This document shows positions 5,576 through 7,035 of a stretch of 7,035 bases of DNA, in pieces. The translations under genes were made by a program, and so were the position numbers. Location: the NCBI RefSeq assembly GCF_937997595.1, contig NZ_CALKTS010000069.1, positions 1 to 7,035 of the forward strand, in the 5' to 3' direction. Within the stretch, counting starts at the first letter, position 1. Each line of letters begins with the position of its first letter. The notes below the pieces were generated by a model. It had not been told where the DNA came from, ran no database searches, and saw nothing but the letters and a program-made list of their open reading frames with translations. The DNA is from an uncultured Campylobacter sp. (GTDB lineage Bacteria > Campylobacterota > Campylobacteria > Campylobacterales > Campylobacteraceae).

Positions 5576-6067
5576 TCACGCTGCTTCTGCGGAGAGGCTG
5601 CCACTTGCGGCGATAGAATTTTGCTCTTGCGTCTTGCTCTCTTCGTTTTTTAGCTCGTCGTTTGTAAATTTTGCCTCGCTTGGCGCGGTTTTAAAATTTG
5701 CGAATCTGCTTTCGTCAAATTTTATCTCAAAGCCCTCCGGTAGGCAGCGCATTATATCCGCAGCGGTTTTTGGCTCCTCCGCCGAACGAAGCGTATCGCC
5801 GCCCGCAGGTCTATTTTTGCAGAAGTGCGCAAGTTCGGGCGCTCGCTCTATCTCAAGCCACGCCTCGCTGGGCTCCGCCCTCTCGCTCTCAAATGCCGCG
5901 CTTAGAATTTCAAGCATCAGCTCTACGCTAAAGAGCTCGCCGCCGCGCGCTTCAAGCAGCTTTAAAAGCGCGAGTAGATATGCGTCCAGCTCTTTGTTCG
6001 CAGCCCCGCTCGCTTCAAATTTTTCTACCGTTTCGCAGACGGCGCCATAAAATTCTTCGTAGTTCAA
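5576..6067 (-). CDS. Unknown protein, possibly N-terminal half of a split gene
   Basis: A 163-residue acidic product of no family I recognise. Residues 1-65 are predicted helical (NYEEFYGAVCETVEKFEASG, then LDAYLLALLKLLEARGG and VELMLEILSAAFESE). Residues 90-125 may form a second short element containing LPEGFEIKF. From about residue 130 the chain is low-complexity and polar (NDELKNEESKTQEQNS, then Ala/Ser), probably disordered. Start: TTG 6067-6065 with AAGGAG five bases upstream. The frame stays open to 6187, but that extra part is unlike a protein N-terminus and has no comparable site. A possible promoter and a hairpin lie in the 135-base gap to the preceding gene. The next gene continues in frame right after this TGA, so this may be the first part of a longer protein. 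Confidence 0.7.
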   Translation of the reverse strand: MNYEEFYGAVCETVEKFEASGAANKELDAYLLALLKLLEARGGELFSVELMLEILSAAFESERAEPSEAWLEIERAPELAHFCKNRPAGGDTLRSAEEPKTAADIMRCLPEGFEIKFDESRFANFKTAPSEAKFTNDELKNEESKTQEQNSIAASGSLSAEAA

Positions 6068-6122
6068 ATTTACTCCTTTTTTTGTGGACCGACAAGCGGC
6101 TATAACGGGCTGTTTGAAGTGA

Positions 6123-6128
6123 ATTTTA
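6123..6128 (-). promoter_or_regulatory. Possible -10 box before the 163-codon gene
   Basis: The minus strand has TAAAAT at 6128-6123, about 56 bases before the TTG start at 6067, in a 135-base gap. A TTATAG a little further downstream is a weaker alternative. The gap is long for this cluster, so a separate promoter is plausible, but nothing beyond the hexamer supports it. Confidence 0.3.
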
Positions 6129-6140
6129 GCGCAAATAGCG

Positions 6141-6183
6141 CCTCTTAGTGCACGATGTAGCGGGTGCGCCTGCGCACAAGAGG
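6141..6183. repeat. Nested inverted repeats in intergenic gap
   Basis: CCTCTT (6141-6146) pairs with AAGAGG (6178-6183). Next to the right arm, GTGCGC (6164-6169) pairs with GCGCAC (6172-6177) across a two-base CT centre. A GTGCAC palindrome (6148-6153) lies in the interval. No U-run follows on the minus strand, so a simple terminator is unlikely; an RNA structure or processing site between the two genes is possible. Confidence 0.4.
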
Positions 6184-6202
6184 TCAAAACCCGCGCAAAG
6201 AG

Positions 6203-6682
6203 CTAGCGCCTGTAGCCGTAAATTTTTAAGCTTTGCTCGCCCGACTCCATCTCGAATTTGCCCAGGCGTTCTAAATAGCGCGCTATGGCATCAAGATCTT
6301 GACTTTTGTGCCCCGGCGGTAGCAGCGCGCCGCGGCTTGCGAAGTCGTAAAATTTCGCAAATTCTATATATTCTATCTCGGCGTAGAGGGTGGGCTTTTC
6401 GCTCGTCGTGAGGCGCTGCGAGATGTAGCTGTCGCGGATGCCTTGCGCGTAGTCTGCGGCGGGCAGGGCGAATCTGATCTCGTTCACGCAGGAGCCGAAG
6501 AAATCATAAATTTCGCACTGCTGCGCGGGCGAGCCTTCGGCGCAGATCGCCGAAAAGAGCTTGCGCCATTTTGCGTCGCTCATAAAGTCGAAGCGAAACT
6601 CGGCTAGTTTTTTACCCAGCCGCGCTTTGTATTTTTTGTAGTGCTGCGGCGAGGCGAAAAGCTCCTCGAGGCGCGATGCCAT
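6203..6682 (-). CDS. Unknown 159-residue cytoplasmic protein
   Basis: I do not recognise this gene with certainty. It is basic at the N-terminus (HYKKYKARLGKKLAEF, 14-29), then has SDAKWRKLFSAI (35-46), CEIYDFFG (56-63), and AEIEYIEFAKFYDF (101-114), ending in a helix and SLKIYGYRR. No signal peptide or membrane segment is seen. The pairing of an N-terminal DAKWRKLF with a later IEYIEF loosely recalls the uncharacterised DUF6678 group, whose members are small; this is a guess from memory. Start ATG 6682-6680 lies one base after the panD stop (TAG C ATG), with only a weak purine stretch upstream, so its translation is probably coupled to panD. The position gives no evidence of a pantothenate-related role. 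The frame, codon use and tight spacing make a real gene very likely. Confidence 0.85.
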   Translation of the reverse strand: MASRLEELFASPQHYKKYKARLGKKLAEFRFDFMSDAKWRKLFSAICAEGSPAQQCEIYDFFGSCVNEIRFALPAADYAQGIRDSYISQRLTTSEKPTLYAEIEYIEFAKFYDFASRGALLPPGHKSQDLDAIARYLERLGKFEMESGEQSLKIYGYRR

Positions 6683-6683
6683 G

Positions 6684-7031
6684 CTATTTTACGATCTCGT
6701 TTTTCTCGTTTACCTGCACGATTTTTGGTTCGAAATCTTTCGCTTTTTTGGCGCTCATTTGTGCGTAGGCCACGATGATGACGACGTCGCCGACGCAGAC
6801 TTTACGCGCGGCCGCGCCGTTTAGGCAGATCTCGCCCTTTTTATCGCCGCGAATCACGTAGGTGGCGAAGCGCTCGCCGTTATTGACGTTTAGGATCTCG
6901 ACTTTTTGGTACTCGCAAAGCCCCGCAGCTTCGATGAGCTCGGGTCCGATCGTGACCGAGCCCACGTAGTTGAGGTTGGCGTCCGTCACGCGCGCGCGGT
7001 GGATTTTGCTTGATAAAATTTCGATTTTCAT
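6684..7031 (-). CDS. panD: Aspartate 1-decarboxylase (PanD)
   Basis: Pyruvoyl-dependent enzyme (EC 4.1.1.11) making beta-alanine from aspartate for pantothenate and coenzyme A; a cytoplasmic tetramer. The 115-residue proenzyme is cleaved between Gly24 and Ser25 in YVGSVTIG, Ser25 becoming the pyruvoyl group. Active-site residues known from E. coli PanD are present at the same numbers: Lys9, His11, Tyr22, Arg54, Thr57 and Tyr58 (GERFATY). The NGAAARK segment near residue 71 and VGDVVIIVAYAQ complete the double-psi barrel. Start: the frame also opens at GTG 7034-7032, but ATG 7031-7029 gives the conserved MKIEILSSKIHRA N-terminus and the numbering match. Upstream bases lie outside the window, so the promoter and ribosome binding site cannot be judged. 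It heads the visible cluster and is followed one base later by an unknown gene. Confidence 0.97.
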   Translation of the reverse strand: MKIEILSSKIHRARVTDANLNYVGSVTIGPELIEAAGLCEYQKVEILNVNNGERFATYVIRGDKKGEICLNGAAARKVCVGDVVIIVAYAQMSAKKAKDFEPKIVQVNEKNEIVK

Positions 7032-7035
7032 CACC

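Noticed and set aside
6068..6187. 40-codon upstream extension of the 163-codon gene
   Set aside because: Composition (Cys, His, Arg mixed) does not look like a protein N-terminus, and the TTG at 6067 has a strong AAGGAG site.

Overview
The window reads as chromosomal DNA of a Campylobacter-type epsilonproteobacterium, probably one of the higher-GC oral or animal species (gracilis/showae/rectus-like). The evidence is the gene content and order (panD, ybaB, ispA, tkt), near-balanced base composition with many AAATTT words, and frequent TTG starts with AAGGA-type ribosome binding sites. The species cannot be fixed from sequence alone. Every gene I can support lies on the minus strand, so transcription runs from high to low coordinates.

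Layout in transcription order. At 7031-5252 lies a cluster starting with panD (aspartate decarboxylase, beta-alanine for coenzyme A). It is followed by three genes of unknown function (159, 163 and 104 codons); the last two are in one reading frame, separated by a single TGA. At 4980-4651 is ybaB/ebfC, a nucleoid-associated protein, with its own likely promoter. The 594 bases from 4650 to 4057 hold no intact gene. They contain a long imperfect hairpin (4418-4464) and a coding-like frame (4345-4034) broken by a TAA, which runs into the start of ispA. At 4056-835 is a tight operon: ispA (farnesyl diphosphate synthase), tkt (transketolase) and a small effector-binding-domain protein, with gaps of 3 and 15 bases. 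At 834-547 is a non-coding stretch with several inverted repeats, then tRNA-Ser(CGA) at 546-459 with an encoded CCA end, then the first 141 codons of a GrpB-family protein that leaves the window at base 1.

The recognisable genes are housekeeping: coenzyme A precursor, isoprenoid chain elongation, the non-oxidative pentose phosphate pathway, chromosome organisation and translation. No phage, IS, CRISPR or toxin system could be recognised. The parts worth a second look are the three unknown genes between panD and ybaB (including the one-TGA split), the broken frame and hairpin in the ybaB-ispA gap, and the strong excess of AAATTT.
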